A stretch of DNA of 5,649 nt. Origin: an uncultured bacterium. GTDB lineage: Bacteria > Cyanobacteriota > Vampirovibrionia > Gastranaerophilales > Gastranaerophilaceae. Below, in pieces: positions 1 through 5,565 of this stretch. Within the stretch, counting starts at the first letter, position 1. The number at the start of each line of letters is the position of its first letter. The stretch lies in contig CAMAGQ010000108.1 in NCBI GenBank assembly GCA_945833895.1, forward strand, positions 1 through 5,649, in the 5' to 3' direction. Position numbers and translations under genes: made by a program. The notes below the pieces were generated by a model, which worked only from the letters and a program-made list of their open reading frames with translations, did no database searches and was not told where the DNA came from.

Positions 1-601
1 CAGGAATATCTTCTTCTCTGATATCTGTACCTAAGTCATTTGTATAAATTTCAGCCTTCATTGTCATCAAGTCAATCAAACCGGTAAATTGGTCTTCAGC
101 ACCAATAGGCAACTGAATAGGAACTGCGTTAGCACCCAATCTGTTTTTGATCTGGTCAACAACTCTGTAGAAATCAGCACCGGTTCTGTCCATTTTGTTA
201 ACGAAAACCATACGAGGAACTTCATAACGGTTTGCTTGTCTCCAAACTGTTTCAGATTGTGATTGAACACCTCCAACTGCACAGAATACAGCAACAACAC
301 CGTCTAATACACGCAAAGAACGTTCAACTTCGATTGTGAAGTCAACGTGACCCGGAGTATCAATGATGTTAATTTGATGTCCTTTCCAGGTTGCAGTTAC
401 TGCTGCTGATTGGATTGTGATACCACGTTCTTTTTCTTGTTCCATAAAGTCAGTTACAGCTGCACCATCGTGAGTCTCACCAATTTTGTGAGTTTTACCG
501 GTGTAAAACAAAATACGTTCTGTTGTAGTTGTTTTACCGGCGTCGATGTGGGCTGCAATACCAATGTTTCTAATTTTTTCCAATGGAGTTTTTCTAGCCA
601 T
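1..601 (-). CDS. fusA: Elongation factor G, N-terminal part (runs off the left edge)
   Basis: EF-G is the cytosolic GTPase that drives ribosomal translocation and, with RRF, ribosome recycling. Only the first 200 codons are present; the rest of a roughly 690-residue protein lies beyond position 1. The start is the ATG at 601-599, giving MARKTPLEKIRNIGIAAHID. An AAGGA Shine-Dalgarno lies at 615-611, 9 nt upstream. All visible G-domain motifs are intact: G1 AHIDAGKTT (residues 17-25), G2/switch I RGITI (59-63), G3 DTPGH (81-85) and G4 NKMD (135-138). The stretch VAVFCAVGGVQSQSETVW and the later YTNDLGTDI resemble cyanobacterial EF-G closely, which suggests a housekeeping factor, not a resistance or mitochondrial-type paralogue. 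The gene is transcribed away from purA. rpsL and rpsG, the usual upstream neighbours in a str operon, are absent; whether tuf follows cannot be seen. Confidence 0.97.
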   Translation of the reverse strand, partial: MARKTPLEKIRNIGIAAHIDAGKTTTTERILFYTGKTHKIGETHDGAAVTDFMEQEKERGITIQSAAVTATWKGHQINIIDTPGHVDFTIEVERSLRVLDGVVAVFCAVGGVQSQSETVWRQANRYEVPRMVFVNKMDRTGADFYRVVDQIKNRLGANAVPIQLPIGAEDQFTGLIDLMTMKAEIYTNDLGTDIREEDIP

Positions 602-661
602 TTTTCGTTTTCCTTTTTTTTATCTTATATGTACATCGCTATTTTACATTTAGCCTCACTT

Positions 662-691
662 TAATTATTCCATAAACATGATATTTTTCAA
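662..691 (-). promoter_or_regulatory. Candidate sigma-70-type promoter for fusA
   Basis: On the minus strand TTGAAA (691-686) stands 17 nt upstream of ATAATT (668-663), or 18 nt upstream of TAATTA (667-662). This would place the transcription start about 55-60 nt upstream of the fusA ATG. The -35 matches the consensus at five of six positions and the -10 is fair. The region is very AT-rich, so chance matches are easy. A second -10-like hexamer, TAAAAT, lies closer to the gene without a good -35. No terminator, riboswitch or operator is recognisable in the leader. Confidence 0.4.
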
Positions 692-744
692 ATAAAATCT
701 AACTTTTTATGAATGTTTATTAAATTTTAGAAGAACAGAAATCC

Positions 745-772
745 TCGACAGAATTGTTTGTTGTAATATTAT
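745..772 (+). promoter_or_regulatory. Candidate sigma-70-type promoter for purA
   Basis: TCGACA (745-750, five of six matches to TTGACA) is followed after 16 nt by TATTAT (767-772). This predicts a start near 779 and a leader of about 25 nt carrying the GAGG ribosome-binding site. An overlapping TAATAT (764-769) would leave only 13 nt of spacing and is less likely. No PurR-like box or purine riboswitch fits in so short a leader. Confidence 0.5.
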
Positions 773-803
773 TAATGCGTGTAGACAAAATAGAGGGATT
801 TTT

Positions 804-2087
804 ATGAAAAACTGTGTAGTTGTCGGTGCTCAATGGGGCGACGAAGGAAAAGCGAAAATTACTGATTTACTGGCACAAAATGCTGATTTAATTATCAGAT
901 ATCAAGGTGGTTGTAACGCAGGTCATACTGTTGTTGCTAACGGAAAAACGTTCAAATTTCATCTTATACCGTCAGGTGTTTTGTACGGAAATAAAACGTG
1001 TTTAATCGGTAACGGGACAGTAATTTTGCCTGAATATTTTCAACAGGAAATTGACGGGTTAAAGGCGGAAAATATTGATTTGTCGGGGTTAAAGGTCAGT
1101 CCGCTTGCATCAATAACCATGCCGTGGCATACAGAAGTTGACGGATATTCTGAAAGCACCGCAGGCAAAGGCAAAATCGGAACTACTAAAAAAGGTATCG
1201 GGCCGACTTACACAGATAAAATGCAAAGAATCGGGTTAAAAATTGAGGATTTGTATTCAGAGATTGCGCTTTCCGAAAAGTTGGACATAATTCTTCCGAT
1301 AAAAAATAAACAATTAAAAGAGGTTTATAACCTAAAAACTTACACTAAAGAAGAAGTTTTGGAATTGTGCAAAAAATATGCAGAAATTTTCAGACCTTAT
1401 GTTTGCTTTGAATGGCAAGAACTTTTGCGTTCTGCAAAAAGAGATAAGAAAAAAATCTTGTTTGAAGGTGCTCAAGGGGTAATGCTTGACGTAGATTTCG
1501 GAACTTATCCGTTTGTCACAAGTTCTAACCCGATAGGCGGCGGAGCTGCGACAGGTTCAGGCTACGGTCCGACTGAGATTGACGAGGTTATCGGGGTTGC
1601 AAAGGCTTACGTTACAAGAGTCGGCGAAGGTCCGTTTGTTACGGAATTGACAGACGAAACAGGAAAATTAATCCAAGATATCGGGCATGAATTTGGGGTT
1701 ACAACAGGGCGTCCAAGAAGGTGCGGCTGGTTTGATGCTGTTACAATGAAATACGCTTGTCTTGTCGGTGGTTTAACATCAATTGCTTTAACCAAAATTG
1801 ATGTGTTTGATACTTTTGACGAAATCAAAATTTGTACAGCATATAAAGATACAAGAAACGGTCAAATTTATACGGATTACCCGACGAACGTCTTTATTCA
1901 TCAATACCTTGAACCGGTCTATGAAACTCATAAAGGCTGGCAAACCGATATTACAGGTGTTGAAAAATACGAGGATTTGCCTGAAAATTGCAGAAAATAT
2001 CTCGAACGACTTGAGGAACTTCTGGAAACTCCAATCAGCATAGTTTCTGTAGGCCCTGACAGAGAACAAACTATTTTTAGAAAATAA
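804..2087 (+). CDS. purA: Adenylosuccinate synthetase
   Basis: PurA condenses IMP with aspartate using GTP to make adenylosuccinate, the first committed step from IMP to AMP, in the cytosol. The 427-residue length matches the bacterial enzyme (about 430). The start is ATG with GAGG at 793-796, 7 nt upstream. Visible motifs are the N-terminal loop QWGDEGKAK (10-18) with catalytic Asp13, NAGH with catalytic His41, KIGTTKKGIGPTY (124-136), FEGAQG near residue 220 followed by GTYPFVTSSN, the TTGRPRRCGWFD substrate loop near 300, the guanine-specificity LTKID near 330, and the C-terminal SVGPDREQT. Two small departures from the commonest form are Ala17 where GDEGKGK is usual and Cys37 where His or Asn is frequent; from memory the Ala form also occurs in spirochaete PurA, so activity is expected. 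The gene appears monocistronic: it diverges from fusA and converges on the NIF3 gene. Confidence 0.98.
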   Translation: MKNCVVVGAQWGDEGKAKITDLLAQNADLIIRYQGGCNAGHTVVANGKTFKFHLIPSGVLYGNKTCLIGNGTVILPEYFQQEIDGLKAENIDLSGLKVSPLASITMPWHTEVDGYSESTAGKGKIGTTKKGIGPTYTDKMQRIGLKIEDLYSEIALSEKLDIILPIKNKQLKEVYNLKTYTKEEVLELCKKYAEIFRPYVCFEWQELLRSAKRDKKKILFEGAQGVMLDVDFGTYPFVTSSNPIGGGAATGSGYGPTEIDEVIGVAKAYVTRVGEGPFVTELTDETGKLIQDIGHEFGVTTGRPRRCGWFDAVTMKYACLVGGLTSIALTKIDVFDTFDEIKICTAYKDTRNGQIYTDYPTNVFIHQYLEPVYETHKGWQTDITGVEKYEDLPENCRKYLERLEELLETPISIVSVGPDREQTIFRK

Positions 2088-2090
2088 CTT

Positions 2091-2131
2091 TTTAACGGGT
2101 GGAATACTAATTATTTCACCCGTTAAATTTT
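2091..2131 (+). terminator. Intrinsic terminator of purA in the convergent gap
   Basis: The hairpin has perfect 11-bp arms, TTTAACGGGTG (2091-2101) and CACCCGTTAAA (2117-2127), a 15-nt loop, and then TTTT at 2128-2131. It begins 3 bases after the purA stop. On the minus strand the same hairpin starts 3 bases past the NIF3 stop, but its downstream tract (AAGTTATTTT) is poorer in U. It therefore probably serves purA mainly and may act in both directions. Confidence 0.75.
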
Positions 2132-2846
2132 ATACAATAAACGGACTTTTTTCGTTTGCAAAGATTATTTCTACATCAGAACCGATTATATTTTTAAACA
2201 CAGGCAGGATTATTATTTCCGAGTCAAAATGCCCGATGTCAAACACCACAATTTCAGCATCCAGTGCTGTGTGAAACTTCAAATCGCCTGTCACAAGACA
2301 GTCTGCACCAAGGAGTTGGGCTTCTTTAATAAATTCCGAACCTGAACCTGCACAAAACATAACTTTAGAGATTGTTTTTTCGTTGTTATTATTCACATAC
2401 CTGAGATTTGGCGAAATTTTTCTCATTTTTGCCGAAAAATCCTCTACTGCTATCGAGTTTGGAAATTCAACCATTTTTAAAAACTCGTGATTTATCGGAC
2501 GTTTAAAATCGTCAAGCCCAAGAGTTGTAATGACGGTGTCTGTCGTTCCACCATCTGCCTTATCCATATTTGTATGAGCACTGTAAATGTCAATTTTAGG
2601 TGCAAAATTCTCTGTGATAAGTTCTGAATTAAGATTAAATTCAAACATCGGGTGGTGCGAAATTATCATATCGCAGTTTTGCGAAAGTGCTTGCTTTATA
2701 ACCTTTTCGGTCGGGGTTAAACAAAGCATAATTTTTGAAATTTCTTCGTTTTTAGTTTCTGCCATAAACCCGACACAATCCCATGGTTCTGCGGTTTCAT
2801 TGGGTGCAAATTTTTCTATTTTTTTTATAATTTCGTATTTATTCAT
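2130..2846 (-). CDS. NIF3 / DUF34 family dinuclear metal-binding protein (YbgI-like)
   Basis: This is a member of the near-universal NIF3 (DUF34) family, often labelled 'GTP cyclohydrolase I type 2 homolog'. The cellular role is unsettled. The 238-residue length fits the short E. coli YbgI type without the inserted middle domain of about 370-residue members. The metal-site pattern is complete: His64-His65 in ISHHPMF, His91 and Asp95 in HTNMD, and His206 with Glu210 in GHFDSE. Further family landmarks are AEPWDCVGF (19-27) and TGDLKFH (186-192). DGGTTD replaces the more usual GGVND. I chose ATG at 2846 (MNKYEII) because GGAG lies 10 nt upstream. A TTG two codons earlier (2852) is possible but sits too close to that site. 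The gene overlaps the coaBC end by 8 bp, so it is the distal gene of that operon, probably translationally coupled. Confidence 0.93.
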   Translation of the reverse strand: MNKYEIIKKIEKFAPNETAEPWDCVGFMAETKNEEISKIMLCLTPTEKVIKQALSQNCDMIISHHPMFEFNLNSELITENFAPKIDIYSAHTNMDKADGGTTDTVITTLGLDDFKRPINHEFLKMVEFPNSIAVEDFSAKMRKISPNLRYVNNNNEKTISKVMFCAGSGSEFIKEAQLLGADCLVTGDLKFHTALDAEIVVFDIGHFDSEIIILPVFKNIIGSDVEIIFANEKSPFIV

Positions 2847-4026
2847 TTGCAATATGCTCCAGAATTTTTGTTGCTATGACAGATTTTGATGCTTTTTCAA
2901 GTTTTTTAATCCCGCCGTTTTTGTCTAAAATTGTAACTTCGTTATCATCTGAAGAAAACCCGATGTCTTTTCTTGAAATATCGTTTGCGACAAGGAAATC
3001 ACAGCCTTTTTTAGCGATTTTTTCTTTTGCATTTTCAACCAGGTTTTCGCTTTCTGCACAAAATCCTGCGATAATTTTCTTTCTGTCGCCTCGTTTTTGG
3101 CAAAGTTCTTTTAAAATATCCGGATTTTTTACTAATTGCAGTGTAATTTCATCCTCTGATGTTTTTTTGAGTTTTTGTTCAGAATAATTTTTTACCCGAT
3201 AATCCGCAACCGCAGCAGCCATAATGATTATGTCGGCTGTTTCAAACTCTTCATCAAGTGCGTTTTGCATTTGAATTGCGGATTTTACTTTTACGGTTTT
3301 GAAGGGTGCTTCGATTGGTTTTGTTGTGATTAGAGTAACATTTGCGCCCATTTTTTTTGCGGAATTTGCCAGAGCAAACCCCATTTTCCCCGATGAGTAA
3401 TTTGAAATATATCTGACAGGGTCGATTTCCTCAATCGTTCCGCCCGAGGTTATTACGACATTTTTTCCGGCTAATTTTTGAGAAAAATTCAAACTTTCAA
3501 CAGCTGCGTTAAAAATTTTATCAATAGAACACAACCTGCCTTTTCCTGAGTAACCGCAAGCCAAAAAGCCCGTTTCAGGTTCTAAAAATTCAACACCGCG
3601 GGATTTTAATTTGGAAATATTTTCTTGAACCGCTATGTTTTGCCACATATTGCAATTCATTGCCGGTGCAATAATTATTTGCTTTGAAAACGCGCAAGCG
3701 ATTGATGTAAGCAAATTGTCAGCAATCCCGTTTGCAATTTTTGAAATCGTGTTTGCTGTTGCCGGCGCAATTACCATAATATCTGCCTCATCAGCAAAAG
3801 AAATATGCTCAGGTTTCCAATCTTTCGGATTAAATTCATCTACAAAAACCTGATTTTTACTGAGGTTTTGCAGGGTTAATTTAGTTACAAAATTAAGAGC
3901 GTTCGGGGTGCAGACAACCCTTGTTTTAGCGCCGGCTTTTTGAAATTTACGGATTAATTCGCAAATTTTATATGCAGCAATTCCGCCGGTTATACCAATC
4001 AAAACGGTTTTATCTTGAAGTGACAT
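2839..4026 (-). CDS. coaBC: Bifunctional phosphopantothenoylcysteine decarboxylase / phosphopantothenate-cysteine ligase
   Basis: CoaBC performs two consecutive steps of coenzyme A synthesis: ligation of 4'-phosphopantothenate to cysteine, then FMN-dependent decarboxylation to 4'-phosphopantetheine. The 395-residue length is normal for the fused bacterial enzyme. The N-terminal CoaC domain (about 1-180) shows GITGGIAAYK (11-20), the catalytic His74 in PEHISFADEAD, APATAN (87-92), PAMNCNM with Asn124, and the lid Cys157 in ACGYSGKGRL. The C-terminal CoaB domain (about 187-395) shows ITSGGTIEEIDPVRYISN (192-209) followed by SSGKMGFA, AAAVADYR (270-277), the LKK of 286-288, KNPDIL, GFCAES, and ANDIS before IGFSSDDNEVTIL. 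Start ATG 4026 has a strong AGGGGG site (4037-4032) 5 nt upstream. It has its own promoter and is followed directly by the overlapping NIF3 gene. It is the only CoA gene in the window. Confidence 0.97.
   Translation of the reverse strand: MSLQDKTVLIGITGGIAAYKICELIRKFQKAGAKTRVVCTPNALNFVTKLTLQNLSKNQVFVDEFNPKDWKPEHISFADEADIMVIAPATANTISKIANGIADNLLTSIACAFSKQIIIAPAMNCNMWQNIAVQENISKLKSRGVEFLEPETGFLACGYSGKGRLCSIDKIFNAAVESLNFSQKLAGKNVVITSGGTIEEIDPVRYISNYSSGKMGFALANSAKKMGANVTLITTKPIEAPFKTVKVKSAIQMQNALDEEFETADIIIMAAAVADYRVKNYSEQKLKKTSEDEITLQLVKNPDILKELCQKRGDRKKIIAGFCAESENLVENAKEKIAKKGCDFLVANDISRKDIGFSSDDNEVTILDKNGGIKKLEKASKSVIATKILEHIANE
2857..2860 (-). promoter_or_regulatory. Ribosome-binding site of the NIF3 gene, inside coaBC
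   Basis: GGAG (2860-2857 on the minus strand) lies within the last codons of coaBC, 10 nt before ATG 2846 but only 4 nt before the alternative TTG 2852. It supports the ATG. The coaBC stop and NIF3 start share the bases ATGAATAA (2846-2839), a layout typical of translational coupling. Confidence 0.6.
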
Positions 4027-4046
4027 TGTTACCCCCTACGCAGTTT

Positions 4047-4075
4047 ATATTATTATAGATAAATTAACTATTCAA
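4047..4075 (-). promoter_or_regulatory. Promoter for the coaBC-NIF3 unit
   Basis: On the minus strand TTGAAT (4075-4070) stands 17 nt upstream of TAATAT (4052-4047). A perfect TATAAT (4057-4052) overlaps the same place, paired with weaker -35 options. Either choice puts the start near 4040-4045, leaving a short leader that holds the AGGGGG ribosome-binding site. The promoter lies just downstream of a terminator-like hairpin, which suggests that coaBC is not solely dependent on gmk transcription. Confidence 0.55.
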
Positions 4076-4076
4076 C

Positions 4077-4103
4077 AAAAAGTTTTTCAAGCCGTTTTGA
4101 AAA
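4077..4103 (-). terminator. Weak terminator-like hairpin after gmk
   Basis: On the minus strand TTTTCAA (4103-4097) and TTGAAAA (4090-4084) form a 7-bp AT-rich stem around the loop AACGGC, followed within 3 nt by TTTTT (4081-4077). The stem is weak because it has only one G-C pair. Its place between gmk and the coaBC promoter is what makes it plausible; it may be leaky. Confidence 0.3.
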
Positions 4104-4110
4104 TCTAATA

Positions 4111-4194
4111 TTATTTAATTTCTTTGAAAAAGTCGTTCATATTAACTCGAAGGATTTTTGATAACTTAAAAATGACAAGAGCACTGTCTTTAGG
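4111..4194 (-). pseudogene. Possible C-terminal remnant of an XRE-type helix-turn-helix regulator
   Basis: Directly after the gmk stop (4197-4195), and in the same frame, 27 codons stay open to a TAA at 4113-4111. The translation contains VIFKLSKILRVNMNDFF and ends EIK. The pattern 'L..LSKIL.V...DFF' is what closes many XRE/Cro-type HTH domains (compare the general form TLxKLAKALNVxxxDLF). There is no start codon or ribosome-binding site before this segment, and the part that should carry the recognition helix would overlap intact gmk. If real, it is therefore a 3' fragment of a lost gene. An internal ATG (4140) would encode only nine residues. A chance open stretch in AT-rich DNA cannot be excluded. 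Confidence 0.35.
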
Positions 4195-4755
4195 TTACGA
4201 TAAGCAACTTTTAGTAATTCGTTCAAGTTCAGCAACCGCGTGTTCTACGCTATCGTTTAACACTACGTAGTCGTACTGTTTAGAACGCTCAAGTTCAATT
4301 TGTACTTCGTGCATTCTTTTTTGAATTGCCGCTTCGTCTTCTGTGTGCCGGCCTCTCAAACGGTGTTCCAATTCTTCAACACTTGGCGGTGCTATGAATA
4401 TCAAAACTGCCTCTGGCATTTGTTTTTTGACCTGTATCGCTCCTTGTGTTTCAATTTCAAGGATTACGTTAATCCCTTCTTCAAGTTTTTGTTTGATAAA
4501 TTTTTTCTTGGTTCCGTAACAGTTTCCTGCAAATTCTGCGTGTTCAAGGAATTTGTTTTCTTCAACACTGCGTGCAAATTCTTCCTTTGTCACGAAAAAG
4601 TAATTAACCCCGTCAACCTCTCCCGGTCTTGGGTTTCTTGTTGTGCAAGAAATTGAAACCATAAAATTATCGGAATTTTTTGACATAAATTCTTTTAATA
4701 CCGTGCCTTTTCCGACACCTGAACAACCTGAAATTACAAATAATTTTTTATCCAT
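4195..4755 (-). CDS. gmk: Guanylate kinase
   Basis: Gmk phosphorylates GMP (and dGMP) to the diphosphate with ATP, an essential cytosolic step in guanine nucleotide supply. Visible elements are the P-loop GCSGVGKGT (10-18), the GMP-binding segment SCTTRNPRPGEVDGVNYFF (36-54), FAGNCYGT (75-82), LEIETQGA (99-106), IFIAPPS (119-125), the lid-region RLRGRHTEDEAAIQKRM (132-148), and YDYVVLND towards the end. At 186 residues it is on the short side for the family (often 190-207) because the C-terminal helix stops soon after ELERITKS. ATG 4755 is the only sensible start: an in-frame TAG lies five codons upstream and the next Met comes after the P-loop. No Shine-Dalgarno is present; instead a perfect TATAAT ends 6 nt before the ATG, so the mRNA is probably leaderless. 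rpoZ, a common downstream neighbour, is absent. Confidence 0.97.
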   Translation of the reverse strand: MDKKLFVISGCSGVGKGTVLKEFMSKNSDNFMVSISCTTRNPRPGEVDGVNYFFVTKEEFARSVEENKFLEHAEFAGNCYGTKKKFIKQKLEEGINVILEIETQGAIQVKKQMPEAVLIFIAPPSVEELEHRLRGRHTEDEAAIQKRMHEVQIELERSKQYDYVVLNDSVEHAVAELERITKSCLS

Positions 4756-4761
4756 AGAGTG

Positions 4762-4767
4762 ATTATA
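4762..4767 (-). promoter_or_regulatory. gmk -10 element placed for a leaderless transcript
   Basis: TATAAT (4767-4762 on the minus strand) is separated from the gmk ATG by just six bases (CACTCT). With normal promoter geometry, transcription would begin at or within a base or two of the A of the start codon. The -35 region is weak: the best option is TTTATT at 4789-4784 with 16-nt spacing. An A-tract at 4810-4803 further upstream could help as an UP-like element. Confidence 0.55.
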
Positions 4768-4916
4768 CTATGAAGATTTTAAAAATAAATATCTTTGTTA
4801 AATTTTTTTTAGTTCAATCCCCATTGTAACATTTTGTAAATTGTAGTGAGAACATGTAGCAAAAAATCTACTTCACGGATATTTTACTATACGTAATGTG
4901 AAAGTGTGCAAAAAAC

Positions 4917-4924
4917 GGAAAGGT
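4917..4924 (+). promoter_or_regulatory. Ribosome-binding site that sets the orphan gene start
   Basis: GGAAAGGT (4917-4924) contains AAGGT 8 nt before ATG 4933. It lies downstream of the earlier in-frame GTG at 4906, which has no comparable site. This favours the ATG and removes nine residues from the longest possible frame. Confidence 0.6.
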
Positions 4925-4932
4925 TTAAAATT

Positions 4933-5502
4933 ATGCAAGTAAACAACAATGTACAATCCCCGAATTTTGGTATGGCTTTGAAACTTCAAAAAGGTTCAAA
5001 AGAAGCATTAAAAAAATTACCTATGGAAACAATTGAAAAATTACAAAAAGCAGGAGAAGACTTAAAAGATACTCAGTTCTATCACGTTGAAGTTGCAGAT
5101 GACTTGAGTGCAAAAATTACTGCTGATAAAGATGCATATTTTGGTTTGTTCCCAAAATTGATGAGTGGTCACTTTGCAATAAAAAATGGCACTACAAAAG
5201 AAGCAGGAAAAATGGTACCGGCTGATCATATTATTATGATTGAAAATGATGGAGGAACTATTGCCGGCGTTGCAAGATATATTCCACACGGCGAAACTCA
5301 ACCGATCTTTAATGCTTGGGGGGCTGTTGCACCTTACAACATGGTCGAAGATGTCCCTAAACTTGCAAAACTTGCCAAAATCTTAGACACAGCCGCCGCT
5401 GAACAATATTCAAAAAACTTACAAAAAACTATAAATACAAATATTGAAAAAGAAAAGGTATCTAAAGCAGTTGATGAAATGTTTGAAAATTTCGGTGTTT
5501 AG
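4933..5502 (+). CDS. Uncharacterised 189-residue protein with N-terminal NFGMAL motif
   Basis: I do not recognise a family with known function. The protein starts with a polar leader, MQVNNNVQSPNFGMALKLQK, with no signal peptide or membrane segment, so it is probably cytosolic. Residues about 20-50 are a lysine- and glutamate-rich helical stretch. The middle (about 52-135) mixes predicted beta strands with FYHVEVADDLSAKI, YFGLFPKLM, HIIMIENDGGTIAGVARYI and FNAWGAV, suggesting one small globular domain. The last 50 residues are Lys/Glu-rich and probably helical. From memory, short proteins opening with 'N..P.FGMAL' are frequent in Gastranaerophilales, so this is likely one of a lineage-specific family; that is inference. 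The coding sequence looks genuine: a good ribosome-binding site, no internal stops, and a strong terminator 26 bases after the stop. It is transcribed alone, divergently from gmk. I found no convincing promoter in the 150-bp gap. Confidence 0.85.
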   Translation: MQVNNNVQSPNFGMALKLQKGSKEALKKLPMETIEKLQKAGEDLKDTQFYHVEVADDLSAKITADKDAYFGLFPKLMSGHFAIKNGTTKEAGKMVPADHIIMIENDGGTIAGVARYIPHGETQPIFNAWGAVAPYNMVEDVPKLAKLAKILDTAAAEQYSKNLQKTINTNIEKEKVSKAVDEMFENFGV

Positions 5503-5528
5503 TAAACAATAGCAAAAATTTATAACAA

Positions 5529-5565
5529 ACGACAAAAAGCCCCTTGTTTAGGGGCTTTTTGTCGT
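5529..5565 (+). terminator. Strong intrinsic terminator after the orphan gene
   Basis: Perfect 15-bp arms, ACGACAAAAAGCCCC (5529-5543) and GGGGCTTTTTGTCGT (5551-5565), flank the loop TTGTTTA. The functional core is GCCCC/GGGGC followed by TTTTT at 5556-5560. Because AAAAA precedes the stem on the other side, it should also work for transcripts coming from the right. Confidence 0.9.

Noticed and set aside
76..300. 74-codon minus-strand open frame inside fusA
   Set aside because: It is another frame of fusA on the same strand; the fusA frame carries all GTPase motifs, including NKMD, in this stretch.
410..664. 84-codon open frame on the plus strand over the fusA start
   Set aside because: It runs antisense through the well-conserved EF-G G domain and its Phe/Ser-rich translation resembles no protein.
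602..803. Riboswitch or attenuator in the fusA-purA gap
   Set aside because: No stable hairpin pair or known aptamer core is visible, and the inferred leaders are short.
1607..2069. Open frames on both strands inside the 3' half of purA
   Set aside because: They are shadows of purA, whose own frame is conserved to the C-terminal SVGPDREQT.
2847..2852. TTG at 2852 as the start of the NIF3 protein
   Set aside because: GGAG is only 4 nt upstream of it, whereas ATG 2846 has 10-nt spacing and gives a family-typical MNKYEII start.
2587..3187. Two plus-strand open frames opposite the NIF3 gene and coaBC
   Set aside because: They are antisense to genes with complete catalytic motifs and have no ribosome-binding site or family resemblance.
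3635..3853. Hydrophobic plus-strand open frame opposite coaBC
   Set aside because: It is antisense to the CoaC active-site region; the apparent membrane character comes from reading conserved codons backwards.
4111..4194. Gmk extended by stop-codon read-through
   Set aside because: There is no read-through signal or special context at the TAA; kept only as an alternative in the HTH-remnant finding.
4300..4656. 118-codon plus-strand open frame opposite gmk
   Set aside because: It is Cys/Phe-rich antisense translation of Gmk with no start signal.
4881..4899. Promoter for the orphan gene (TACTAT, TATACG or TAATGT as -10)
   Set aside because: None has an acceptable -35 at 16-18 nt, so no call was made.
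4906..4932. GTG at 4906 as the start of the orphan protein
   Set aside because: The clear ribosome-binding site (4917-4924) lies downstream of it and suits ATG 4933, which gives the MQVNNN...NFGMAL leader.
5062..5301. 79-codon minus-strand open frame inside the orphan gene
   Set aside because: It is antisense to a gene with a good ribosome-binding site and terminator; it is Ser/Cys/Asn-rich with no start signal.
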